From contig NC_133024.1 of NCBI RefSeq assembly GCF_048771995.1, positions 1,431,001-1,495,000 of the forward strand: 64,000 bases of DNA, given 5' to 3'. Source of the stretch: Taeniopygia guttata (lineage: Eukaryota; Chordata; Aves; Passeriformes; Estrildidae). This document shows, piece by piece, positions 1 to 11,600 of this stretch. Position 1 is the stretch's first letter, and every line of letters starts with the position of its first letter. The notes under the pieces are model-generated. The model searched no databases. It was given only the letters and a program-made list of their open reading frames with translations, and was not told the DNA's origin. Made by a program: the position numbers and the translations under genes.

Positions 1-2
1 CA

Positions 3-76
3 GCATCTCATCATCCCCCCATCATTAATGATAATATTGAATGGTCTTGGACTGGGGACAAAGCTGCAGGACAGCA
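3..76 (+). CDS. possible 3' part of an internal coding exon, cut by the window edge
   Basis: The first 76 bases end at an excellent 5' splice site (gca followed by gtaagtatg at 77). The frame starting at base 3 is open and reads like real protein, including HHPPIINDNIEWSWTG and then DKAAGQQ; two bases are left over at the donor. A second frame (from base 1) is also open but less protein-like, and the third has a stop. The upstream splice acceptor would be outside the window. I do not recognise the family. Downstream of the donor the sequence becomes T-rich and stop-rich as an intron should. It may instead be a decoy donor next to a chance frame. Confidence 0.35.
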
Positions 77-477
77 GTAAGTATGTTCTTTCATTTTTGT
101 AGCAGTGCTGTTGTCTCAGGATAAAGTTAAGTTGTTGTTTTAATTACTTGTCAGTCTTCACCTCTTTCTCGTGGGCATTTTCACTAGAATTTTTAATGTG
201 GATTTCCATCTAACATGCTCTATTAAGTTTTTCCTTTCTCCAAACTTAGAATGCATATACCAGATTTGATTTTACCCATTTGACTTAGAGGGGTTTTTAC
301 GCCTTCTCATTTAGGTGTCTGCAATCTTTGGTTCAGCTGACTTCAAAAAGCAGGTCTTAAAGCTCACTTGCTCAAAATAAAAAGACTGTAATACTGAGCC
401 AGGATTGTCCCATCTTTAATACAAGTTGATTTGAATGATAAACTCCATATTATAATGTCCTTATAATTAACTGTCTA

Positions 478-936
478 CATTGTCTTCTGTTGGCTCAATG
501 ACTGATCAATGAAGAATTTTTCTTCTACCAGCCTAGAGGGTCTAGGTCCTTTTGTTGGCCTGTTCTGGGGATTTTTGGCCTGTTCTGGGGATTTTCTTGG
601 TTTGGTTTGCATAAGGCTCTGCTGCCACAACAAATCTTTAGCTAATTGCTGTTTTGTAGCACCATCTCTGACATTCCCCAGTGGAAACAGCAATGTTCTT
701 GGCTTGGTATTTGGGTTACTTTTCATTTTGCCTGGATGTAAGGGAGACATGAGGATGCTTAGGTCTGGCTTCAGAATCTGAGCTGGGTGTGCTGAGGCAC
801 TCCAGGGACTGGGGAATAAAGCAGGATTGAGACCCTGTTTCCAAACAGATCTAAAAGCAATGACATTATTTTGGCATTTAGCAGTCACTTTGGACTCACC
901 TGTAACTGCTGGAGGTGGTTGCCCTGCCCGGGCTTA
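478..936 (-). CDS. unrecognised proline-rich open frame, possible terminal exon
   Basis: A minus-strand frame is open from a TAA near 937 down to a TAG at 475-477, about 150 codons. It has no ATG near its start, but a good acceptor-like tract (catctctttctaag) ends just above it, so it could be a last exon. The predicted product is rich in P, K, Q and S, for example KQQLAKDLLWQQSLMQTKPR near its C-terminus. A possible polyadenylation signal ATTAAA (414-419 on the plus strand) lies about 60 bp past the stop. An alternative reading uses a strong donor (ttacag, gtgagt) at about 898 to make only a 33-bp exon. A 20-bp tandem duplication inside the frame (557-596) shifts its codons, which argues against strong constraint. 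Family not recognised. Confidence 0.2.
557..596. repeat. 20-bp tandem duplication
   Basis: The unit ggcctgttctggggattttt is repeated head to tail with a single difference at the last base. It lies within the minus-strand open frame 478-936. The near identity suggests a recent duplication. Confidence 0.9.
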
Positions 937-939
937 GAA

Positions 940-3900
940 AGAGATGCAAATCTCAAGCAAGACAGTAAACTATCAGGTCTTTACTCATCAAATTGGGCTA
1001 TAATTAATATTAGAAATATTGCATTCTTTCCAAATGAGAACATTTCTCTCTCCTCCCCCATTAAATGTCATCACTGTATAAGCAGGTAATGATGATCAGC
1101 ACTCTTGATGACACAGCCAACTTTTTGTGCAGCTTTGCAGATGTCACAAGGAGGCAGTAAAACTAAACTTGCCTATTGAAAACAATCCTGAGTGTGAAAT
1201 AGGAGTTTGTTACGAGAGAGACACTTATCCATTGAGCTAATTTCTCTTCTTTTTTTTTTTTTTTTTATCAGTTATTAGGATATCCATCTATCTGAAGTCG
1301 CCTTTTACTGAGGAATTGATGTCTACCACTTTGATTTTTGCTTAGACTCCTACTGAATGAAAACTTGCCGGGTTGTGTTAGCATGAATTGGATAACTTTG
1401 GGAAATGAAAGCTCAGCTTTTGTCTTTTGTGTGCATAAGATCTGATTCCTTGCTTTCTTTTTTTCAGCTCTTTGAGCGCTAAAGATTTACATGTACCCTT
1501 TATGTATCTGAAAACTAGCCAGAGATCCTGCTAGATTTTCATGTAGGCTTTGTGCTGCTTGCAAGGCTTTTTTGGAAGCAATCAGAGATATTGCATTTCT
1601 TCATTACATTTTGATATATATTCTTTTAGTATCCCCAGAAATATTTCTCTGCTTTTGGAGATACGAGGCCATTATCATTGCATTAACAAATTTCTAAATA
1701 TGAATGGTTCCAAAGTTTTTAGAACAAAGGATTCACAGCTGTGACCCCTGGACTGGTGAGCCACAGTATTGAAATGTTGTACAAAAAGTTTTATATTTTA
1801 TTTTCTTTTATGTATCACTAGCAAATTTGATAACATTTTTTGTACTAAAATATTGCTTCTTTAGTAGGTCAGAATATAGACAAATTATGGACTACTGATG
1901 TTTAGGAGGAGGGGAAGGCTTATATAAAGCAAACCCAAGATGAAATGAAAACCAGGGTGTTTTGTGGAATGCTGTTTGGTGCTTGTGAATTCTGACTCTC
2001 CTTCTGGCTGTAATGTGATGCTCCTCTGTATGTGACAGCTTCAGCTTTCTGCCTGAATGATCTCATCACAAACACACACTAAGAGTCAAAAATGGAGAAA
2101 TGAAAACTCTCATATTGCTTATCTCCCCATCTTCTTGGTGAGCAGAAACTCATAATGTCTGTGCAGAACTTCAGACATAAAAATGCTCTATAAATGCTTA
2201 GTGTCATTTCCATGAAGGGAGAGAAGGCTGAGAATGGGATATGATTGCTATCTATAAATGCATTATGGAGGTAAACTCTAAAAAGGAAAAGAGAGATTTA
2301 AAGTAGAGGACAATGCTGGCACAAGAGGAAACAGATGTAAGAGGGCCATGAATAAATACAGGCTGGAAATGGGAAGGTTCCTATTAGAGGGATGCAGTAG
2401 CCTTCAAAACACAGTCACAAGTTCAAATCTTTCCTGCTTTTAAGATGGAGTTTCAAGTCTTAGAGTTGTATGCTGTGGTTGCATGTGCAGAGAGAAACTG
2501 AAATTTTGGGAAATCCTTTCCATTGCTCACTGGGCTGACCAGAGAAATCTTTGGCTACAATCAGATGTCCTTCAGAAGGTCTCACCCCTCACAGAATGGT
2601 CACAGCCTGAACTTTCTGTTCCTCTGAAGGAAAGGAGAGACCTGGTGTGAACTGGTTTTGTTTCTCCAAAGAAAACATCTTCATCCTTTCTTTAACTTTC
2701 CTTTAACTGACTTTCACCTTATATCCAAGGTACTTTTTGCATCATTTATCCATAAATATCCTTCAAGAGCAAAGTATAACTTCCTGGAAGTGGGGTAGAG
2801 AAGCTTTAGTGAAGTTTAATTTACACAGCAGTACAGCTTACAGCTTGTTTCTTTTTTTTTCTTTTTTTTTTTTGTTTTGGTTTGTTTTGGTTTGTTTTTT
2901 TTTTTTGCTAGAGCATTAATTCCTGTGATCCTAAATCTTGCTTCTGCTGTCAGGGAAATAGAAAAGGAGGGCTATGCAAAGAGTGAACAAATGTAGGTGC
3001 AGTTAAGCTTAATATATAGGTGCAAGTAGTCATCTGCCTCTAAGTGCAAAAAATGAGGATGTTATTTGCTACTGAATCAGCTCAGAAAACTTAGATTTTT
3101 CCACAGGAACTTCGGCTTCTCAAGACCTACAGGAAAAATATAATGCAGTGAACAAAAGGAGCCACACAGCAGTCAGCAGGATATTCCAGTTGGTTGACTT
3201 GAGTTATCTAGTGCAAGTAGCAGAGTGGAGGGATTTTTCTTTCATGAATGGAAAGAAAAGCTACTCCAGAGGCAGTTCACAGCAAGGACACAATTCAAAC
3301 TTTCATTGCTATAAAAATAGCCCTGTAGGACTACCTAGCCAGGCTAGGAATATAATAGGGAACAGACAAAAAGCCTAAAAATTTACCATTTGGAAATCTA
3401 CTGCTTTGACGGAATCCAAGTGAAAATAGTTTCAGTGTGTGGAATTCTTTGTTGTTTAGCCTTAGGAAGGGTCTTGAACTTTCACATTTGGAGTCATCTG
3501 CTGCAGCCTTCACAGGTAAGCACCATTTTGGACTGTTGGATTAGGGTTATGTGATGTGTAATATGTCTGCACAAAGGAGCCAGAATTGCTATTTGTGGAA
3601 ACATAAGCTTACTGATAGTTGTACTCATTCCATGCTATTAATTAGAGGCTAAACAATGATATTGCTGTTGCCATTGACAACTGAGTCTATAACCTTGGGT
3701 TTTTTGGATATTAGTGTTAGGAAACAAAAATCTGTTCCCCATTTGCCATGGGATAGAAAATGAAGAAAGACTCAGGCTTGAAGCTGAAAAAAAAAATTAT
3801 TTGAAAAGAGCCGTGCATTCAAGTTGGCCTCTAAATTTATATTAATTAACAAAGAAGGCCCTGGTGGATAATTTTCCTCCATGTGGCAGCCAGGCTGTCT

Positions 3901-6430
3901 TCTTGTATGAGAGAGAGAGAGAGACCAAAATTACACTTTAGTGATCCATAGTGACTGTAGGATAGTGCTCAGAGCTTGGTTTTGAGGTGAGAATAATTCC
4001 AGAATTCCAGTTCCAGGTTGAAGAATTTAAGCTGTTCTTGTGAGACTTGTGCCATAACGCAAAGGAAATATTTCTGACTGTGATCCTAATTTTTTGCCTA
4101 TGAAAACTGCAGGCTATATTTGTTTCTTGGGTGACAAACCCTGTGTGATAAACCCTGTGTTGGCTTTGTGTTGCTAATGTGGTGCAAAGCAGCTGCAATG
4201 CTCTGTGGATTGGGGCTAACTCTTCTTGATGGGAATGGGGCTACCTGGGGGAAGCCTGGGCTCTCACACATTGTTTAAAAACCAGAGAGCAGATATCTGT
4301 TGTCTACAGTTTGCTTTCCTGTGTTCCAACTTTTCCCTACAGAGAGCATCTGCTAAATGCATGGGTTAGGGAAGAGCAGATTTTTTTTGGTAATAAAGGA
4401 GAAACTTCATGGTGTGAGGTCAGAAAGTCACTGAATGTTGTCATCCTGTATGAGTCTGATCTCTTGTCAAACCACAAACTATTCCCCACAAAATTGTTTA
4501 ATGCTGCAAAATAATGGTGCTCTATCAGCTCTTACATTCCAAGCTGATACTGAAAGCTTAACCATTTTCATTTATGGCCCTTCTATTTTACATTTTACTA
4601 TTAAATCACAGCTGATTTAGTGCTGCCTGCATCAATAACAGTGATGACATCTGTGGAACAATACTTTCCAAATCTGTTAAATCTCCCTGAAGTACATTTC
4701 CTGAAATGCTTTTCTCTGTTTATATATAACTTGTTGGGTCATTAAAGAATTGAGAGAGGAATAAAAAAGAGCAGAGAAAAAACCCCACTCTTTCTGCATC
4801 TACAGTTACAGTGATGCTTTGATTGGGAAGCACTTGAGGGCTGCTTCAACTGGGAAAACTCCTCTCAGTGTAATATAAACAGTATTTGCTTAATATAGTG
4901 CTCCTACTGGTTTTATGTACCTGAATAATGCAGACCATCAGTAGGCTGAGAAAGACCCCAATAAACTGGACAAAAATAATGAAATGTGTCTATATTAGGA
5001 TACAGAACCCCACAGAGGCTAGGTCTCACCTCCCCACTTGTTTTCATACAGCATCAAATACAAATTAAACCACGATGTGTGTCTAGATGTGGAATCCTCT
5101 GGGTAGTAAAGATTATTAGCTTTGGAGGAGATGCCTACATAAGACAAGGCAGCGTGGGAAGCAGCTTTGCTGGTGCTGATGAAACTGGAGCACACAACAT
5201 TGTCAGCTGCATGGAGATGCTGTGGATGTAAAATAACAGCAGGGAACCTCCTACAGGGTCACATACATGTGCAGCCCCACTGCTGCTCTCAGAGACTCCT
5301 TCCTTCCCTGCGGGTTCAAGGTGGGTGACAGCAAGGGTGGCACACATCTACTGCCTCTCCTTTGCACTGCTTGTGGCCACTGCGAAGAGAAAGCCAAGAT
5401 TGGCAGGTTACATTTTTTTTTGGGCTAAAAATCCCCAAAATTCCAGAGAAGAAGCCTCTGCTCTGCAGGAATTAGTCCTCTAGCTGCCCTGTTTAAGTGG
5501 CAAAGTTGGATTCCTGCTTCTGTTGAAGGTAACATACAGGGCTGGGAAGGAGACTTCAGAGTTAACTGAGTGCCATTCCTGGCTGGTGCAAGCACTGTAT
5601 TACATCTCCTTTACTGTAAGACTGTATATTAAAACAGGTTTTTTTGGTCCCTCTTCTTTCCTTCAAAAATCTAATCTAATTCTTGAGTCTATATTTTTCA
5701 AGCTCAAGAAATCAAATTTAAAGCTTGTACTCATTTTTTCTTGTGTGAACCCTGATTTTAGCCTAAATAATTTAGTGCATAACAATCATGTTCTTTTCAG
5801 TCTTTCTGTCTCAACTTTCATATTGACTTTTCACCAGAATTAAGTTCTTCAGTCCTTTGATTATGCCTATAATTCTTCCTCCTACCTCTCCCATTTAAAA
5901 TTCTATTTCTCCTAATAGCAAGTATCCTTCCTCACCTCTACAGAAACTGCTCATGGTTTTGTGTGCTTGGATTTGCTTTTTTCATGTTTGCTTTCCCTCA
6001 TATTAGTGGCCTACAGCCCTCCTACAAATCAACATGCAGAAATGAATCCTTCTTTTTCTTATCCATTTCCAATGGTGGAGCATTCAGCCTACAGGAGAAT
6101 TTCTTGCTGTTAGTCACAAAGATTGTTATCTTTCAGTTTGCACTTTAAGATTTCTTTCCATTTTATTAACCTAGTCTTCAATGGTATCCATTTCTTTGTG
6201 TACTGTAGCCCAGTTCTTCTCTTCGGTGAAAAAAAATTCAATTTGTGAGGTATTTTTCTTTATTAGTGTTTCTGAATGTTTCTTCCCTGATTGTTAGGGA
6301 CATTTATGAAGTTATATAAAGGGAGGTCAAAGCTGATTCTTGAGGAATATAATTTCCTAATTTCCTTTCAGCCATAATCCTTCCCTTTCAAAAAGCACAC
6401 TCTGACTCCAGACAGCTTCTCATACTCACA
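940..6430. other. AT-rich unique DNA, no gene seen
   Basis: I find no recognisable gene or interspersed repeat here. It holds a 17-T run (1250-1266), a T-rich stretch with GTTTTG repeats (2847-2906), a short GA microsatellite (about 3909-3922), and a 15-bp near-duplication (aaaccctgtgt twice at about 4135-4160). A possible 56-bp exon-like block at 3460-3515 has a fair acceptor and a strong donor (cacag, gtaagc), but nothing supports its use. Short frames are scattered and look like chance. Confidence 0.6.
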
Positions 6431-6474
6431 ATTTCTCTGCTAATCCCCATCTCTTCCTGTTTTACTATTAATAC

Positions 6475-6800
6475 AGTTTGTTATCATAGGCTTTGCTAAA
6501 ATTAAGACAGATGGGATCAATCACGTCCTTTGTCTAGAGTCTAGGTTATCTTGTCAAAGAAATGTATGAGGTTAATCTGGCACAATCTACTTTTGTTAAG
6601 CCCATGCTGTATTTTATGCCATTTTCATTTGACCTCTGTGTCTTTAATTATCTTTTTCCTTAAAAGCTGTTCTGCAGCTTTACACCACTGAAGTCAAAAT
6701 TCAAGGACTATGGTTATCCACATGCCTTCTCTCCAGCTAAGTACAGGCACTGCATTTTCTTGTAATTTGTTTTACAGTATCCTACCTGGTAGATTTATTA
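6475..6800 (-). mobile_element. ancient CR1/L3-like LINE, reverse transcriptase fragment
   Basis: Read on the minus strand, this decayed piece carries the region around reverse transcriptase motif A. The translation gives CLNFSKAYDN where CR1-clade elements have a pattern close to YLDFSKAFDT. Just upstream is a recognisable version of the SLTNLISFFDKVT-type stretch, interrupted by stops. The motif A aspartate is replaced by N, and there are several stop codons, so the copy is dead. Divergence is much higher than in the 3' CR1 tails elsewhere in the window, so this belongs to an old amniote-wide group rather than a recent avian CR1. Ends are approximate. Confidence 0.7.
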
Positions 6801-7524
6801 CAAAGTATTACTAGCTGAACAAGAAGTTTCACATTACAGTAGTGCACTTCTGGTTCAAACCCTTTATCCACTCATCTTAGCAGGTGCTGATGTTTATTGG
6901 GGATTCTTGGCCAAACAAAAACAACCCATGGAATTAAGGGTGTACATAGAAGTGTGGTGGACAGAGGGCCCCAAGTAGGATGATGTTCATGCAGCTAAGA
7001 AAGATAGGGAGGAAAGTGGAATTTGTCCCTGGAAAGGGAGTTAGGCTGATGTACTTTAACTAGGGCAGGTCTCACTTTGTTGTTACCTGTCATGAAGGGA
7101 ATTACCTGACTGCCCAGTGGAGGGAGAAACTAAACCACTGTAAGCTTCAATCTGTGACCCTGTAGAGAAGGTTCTTCAACAGGGGGCTGCTGGCTGCTGT
7201 CTTTGGTAATTAAAAGACAGAAAAATATTTAAACCAGAATCTGGGAAAGATCCCACAGATATGGGACTAATACAACCCCCAGTGCATCTCCAAAAAGGAT
7301 AGGAAAGACAAATCCAGGTGGTCCAACCTCAGCTGACTAACACGAGCATGAGCAGTGATATCTTCAAACCTGCAGATATTAAGGAAGTTTTCTGGTTAGT
7401 CAAGTATTTTGCTGATATGAGTAACTTCAGAAAGTCTTGTCCACAAAACCCAGCAGATGATAAAAGTGTAGAATTAGAGAGAAATAACCTAAACTGTGCT
7501 ACTGCAATACTGAGCATTTAGACA

Positions 7525-8330
7525 GTAGTTTCAACTCAGGGAAGAGACCTTGGAGTTGTCCTTGCCAGTCCTCTAAATTGTTGCTTGGATATCACACCAG
7601 CCAAAAAGTCAGCACAATGTGAAGTAGCACTATCAATGTGCTGAGAGCAAACCAGAAAACACTATTTTGCTCTTATCTAAAACTTTGATGCACTTTTTGA
7701 GTACTTTGTGCGATTCAGAACTTCACAATTTAGAAAGGACATAGTGGATATAGAAAAGATAGTGGAAAGGGCAACCTCCTAAGAGGGTGAAGAATTTTCC
7801 TCATGAAGAAAAACTAATAAGGCTGTGATTTCTCTGGATGGAGAGGAGGCTGAGGGGAGTGTGATGGTAGTTCATGACATCATCAATTTGCAGGTAAGGT
7901 AGCACAAATCCACACCTAACATGTCTAGTCTTTAGTCTGGGTCTCTTGATTTGCTAACATAGACAGACTTTTTCTAGGGCAAGACTAGAAAAAGAAATAT
8001 GCATTAAAACTAGCAGAAGTTGGTTTGGAATAGACACAAAGAACAACTTTTTTACATCACAGAGAATTGATCCCTGAATCTTTTGAAACAGGAGGCTGTG
8101 AAGGCAGATTGCATCAGTGGGGTTAGAAGGGAAATGCAAAAATTAATGGACATTTATTTAGGTCCATAAAACACAGGTAATGGAATAATCAGGGATGTAC
8201 ACCAAAAAAGGCTTTAACTGAGGAGCTGTGGAACTTGGAGGAGTATTAGGAAGATAAAATTCTTGCTAACGCAGAATACTGGGCTAGAAGGTCTGACCCA
8301 GCAGGGCTTCCCTGTGCTTTTTGTTTTGCA
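7525..8330 (+). mobile_element. ancient CR1/L3-like LINE, ORF2 end and 3' tail
   Basis: The start matches the end of CR1/L3 ORF2 (gaccttggagttgtc, followed by a degraded stretch encoding the S-A-Q-C-V-A-like segment). Further on come agggtgaagaattttcctcatg and the ggagaggaggctgaggggag signature. It ends with the 3' tail actgggctagaaggtctgac and ccagcagggcttccctgtgc, typical of L3/CR1-like 3' ends. Many indels and stops show great age. It lies 0.7 kb from the oppositely oriented fragment 6475-6800, so the two are separate insertions or an inverted pair. The assignment is from family memory; boundaries are approximate. Confidence 0.65.
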
Positions 8331-8577
8331 GATCCCCTGACAGCATGGGATTTGTTGCTGTAAGTGGATTCCTGAATGGGAAAAGGCTGTCTCTCAAAAG
8401 GGTCCCCAGCTTTTCCACAGGACTCATTCCTATTCCAGTGGGAACTGCTGTGTATTGCCCAGTCCCTTACCAGTAGGTCTGTCCTGACCTCAGCAAAACT
8501 GTGTATTTGGTTCTGGCTGGTGAGCAGAGATGCTCCTTATCCAGCTTTTCAGCCTGCATGGGCTATCTCTGATTAAG

Positions 8578-8601
8578 AAAAAAAAAAAAAAAAAAAAAAA
8601 A
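8578..8601. repeat. poly(A) run, 24 bases
   Basis: An uninterrupted A tract. I see no retrocopy body or target-site duplication next to it, so it is listed only as a simple repeat. Confidence 0.95.
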
Positions 8602-8609
8602 GTACACAC

Positions 8610-11600
8610 ATAAGGAAGGACAGAAGTATGGTTGTTCATATTTAATATTTTTGAGTAACTTTGGCTAGGGGTTTGTAGAGACACAGTTACTTATTTTACT
8701 GAAATCCTCATTAGCTTCTCATAAACCCTCCCTCTTAGTTGCTTACCTTATAAATTCCATTAGCTTTGTGTGTTTTGGGTAGTGTAGAAAATTTGCCAAG
8801 ATAGAGAAATCATAGATTGTTTTCTATTTCTTTCAGTTTGTTTTTACCTGAGTGGGGAATCTGCCATTATGTGGCCCAGTAAGAAAAGATGTAGCTGTGC
8901 CATTCAAGCTCTTTTCAAGATAACAAGGTGTTTTGTTTTTCTGACTTTTCTGTGACCTCACAACTGGCCTTTTCTAGTTTGTCCTTTAAAAACACCTGTG
9001 CATATGAAGGCTGCATCCTTATGATGCAATGCCTGTCACAATAGGGTCCTCCAGAGATTGCAACCTTGCACACAGAAGCATTGTTCCTGAACAAGGTTCT
9101 GCTGGGGGAAAAAAGAGAGATTTGGCATGCTGATGCAATTGGATGGCAAGACTGTAGGATGAGGGACCACAATTGCCCTCCTGAGCTTATCAAGAAAAAA
9201 AGAAGTTCCAAAGTATGTGGTCTTGGGAGAAGATGGAGCCTTTAAGGAAAAACAAAACCAGGCAGAAGTGAACAAGGAGGGAGAAAAATACCTCTCAATA
9301 AGTGAGGAAACAGAACAGGAATGCTAATAGACCTAGGTAAATAAGGTTTGGATCCAATTTAAATAACACAAACCAATAAAAACCAGCTAAGACATTCATA
9401 GTGGTAAGAAGCAGAGGGATGCAAATGTACTAAATTGAGCAGGACGGTGTGGGACATTACAGCACTCCCACATGGTACAAGCCAACATCTGCTTTTCCAG
9501 GAGGACGGCTGCTTGCAGTGGAACGTCCTGCTGAGCTGTGTGCTCCTGCCTGGATGGGAACTTGCAGCAGCCACTGAGCCCCTCCAGGCTTCCCTGGCAG
9601 CCTAACGTGGTGAGGGACAGCACACCGCTCTCTCAGAGGACAATAATTGTGAATATTTGACTGTTTAAAAGCAAATAATCAGCCTCAGAGTATGGAAAAA
9701 TGGCAAAGAGAATTGAGAAGGACTGACTTCAGCTCAGCTGATGACTGAATCTTGCCTTTTTTATCAAAAAACATGCAACAAAGCGGCCCTGCTCTGTCCT
9801 GCAAGAGATGGCATAGAACTGATTGCCTCTCTGGACTTTATTCAGTGCCCCGGCTAACAGAGCCTGGAAAGTACCAAGTACTTAAGATTCAGACAATCAT
9901 AAGCATTTTTGGGTTGCATGCAGTATCTCTTTTTAAATTAAATACTTAGGAAGAAGACACTTTTTTCAACCCTTTGTAGTTTAAAAGTATCCCTGCCATC
10001 TCTAATACAAAGTAAGCTGTACACCTTGTAATTTAACATCAAAACTTTTATATAAATGAGATTATTATTTTACAATAACAACTCCAAACTATCCAGATTC
10101 ACTATACGGTAAACTTCAGTATTTGGCACCATTATTTCAGTGCTGTGTTAAAACAAGGAAAGGCTTAGAAAATCAGAACATGGTGATTGTTACAGAATTC
10201 AGTTTATCTGCCTTAGGAAGATGTGATGAAATAAAGATTTTTGTGTGTAGAACTTATGATTTATCTTTGAAACTGGAGGCATATGAGCCTCCAATTCTGT
10301 GTATGGGTGATGCGACAGACTGGATTGAAAGCTGCATTTTAAATTGCACTGTTGCTTCAATTGACTTCTATGTCTGTGTTGAATTAGACTGCAAAAAATT
10401 GTGTGTGTGTGTATCTGTGTGTAAGTCTGCCAGTGAGAGAGATTTGCTCCATTTTGTGCTGGGAAATAGACTTCTCAGTTTCCCTTATATCCTCTGAGAA
10501 ATTAGTTCGTAGATTCCTAAGAATATTGCTGAATAATATAGACTAGCAGTAGGGATCTGTGTTCCCATGGTTTCCAGTTAGTATGTCTTTGAGAAAGGGG
10601 GCTGTGGAAGATCTTTAAAAAGGTTATGTTGTTCTAAGAATTTTTTCTCTTTATTTCGGGGCAATAAGGTTTTGTAGTTGGTAGGGAGGCAGACAGGAAT
10701 ATGAATACAGTTTTGTGCACTCCAAAAAGAGAAGCAATAAGTGTTTTTAAGTCTCCCAGAGGTCTAAAGTCTTGCACGAAGTACAGCTGGTGTGGTGGTT
10801 TTATTACAGCCCTTTTGCAACCCTTTCAGATTCTCTCTGTGTTCCACTTTTGACGTGCCTTTGGAATATTAGGTTCTAATTCATAATACCCATAGAAGGA
10901 CAGATCTGGAAGAGAGGGAATTGGCAGGTTAGCACTGGGTCAGGGCAAGGGAAGGGGAAGGACACAGTGGAGAGCTCTTTCCTGCTGAAATCCTAGGGAA
11001 TCCCTCCTATGGCATTCTCTCCATCAGGGACAGGTCAGGCAGATCTGTGCTACAAAGCCTCGCTTGAACCATCAGGACTTGAAGGTGGCTTTCCAGGATT
11101 TTATGACTTTCCACTTACAGTTTAATGCATAGAATCAATTGATCAAATTTCCCTCTATGTTCAAAGCATGGATAAAGGGACACATGAAGCTCTGCCTGCT
11201 TCAGAGGGCAGCCCAGGGCAACAGGGTGTGTGGAGCCAGGCAGCTGCTGCTGGATGCCCCAGGTCTGCACTGCCTGCCTGTTAGTAGCTTTAACATCAGA
11301 TCAGGTCTGGGTGCCACACAGGTAGATCATGCCAGGTGCACCCTGGGGGGCATCTTTTGGCTTGGCCTCATCTGAAGGGCATCCACTTTGCAGTCCAGAG
11401 ATTTCCCCAATATGAATTCAAATGCAGGAAAGAGAAATATTATGTAACTTCCAAGCTGCTTTCCTGAGCTGAACTAAAATCTATCACTGGGTTCACTTTG
11501 AGTAGAAAGCCCAGTAGCTTGGGCACCATTTTTCTCTATAGAGTGTGCATAGTCTTTGCACTGTGCAGTACAGCCAGAAAATTTCAGGAGAAGTGGGGTG

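Noticed and set aside
3460..3515. 56-bp exon-like block ending at cacag/gtaagc
   Set aside because: Two frames are open, neither is protein-like, and the phases do not join well with the other candidates.
8332..8359. 28-bp microexon between a good acceptor and gtaagt
   Set aside because: It directly follows an old LINE tail and is too short to support without transcripts.
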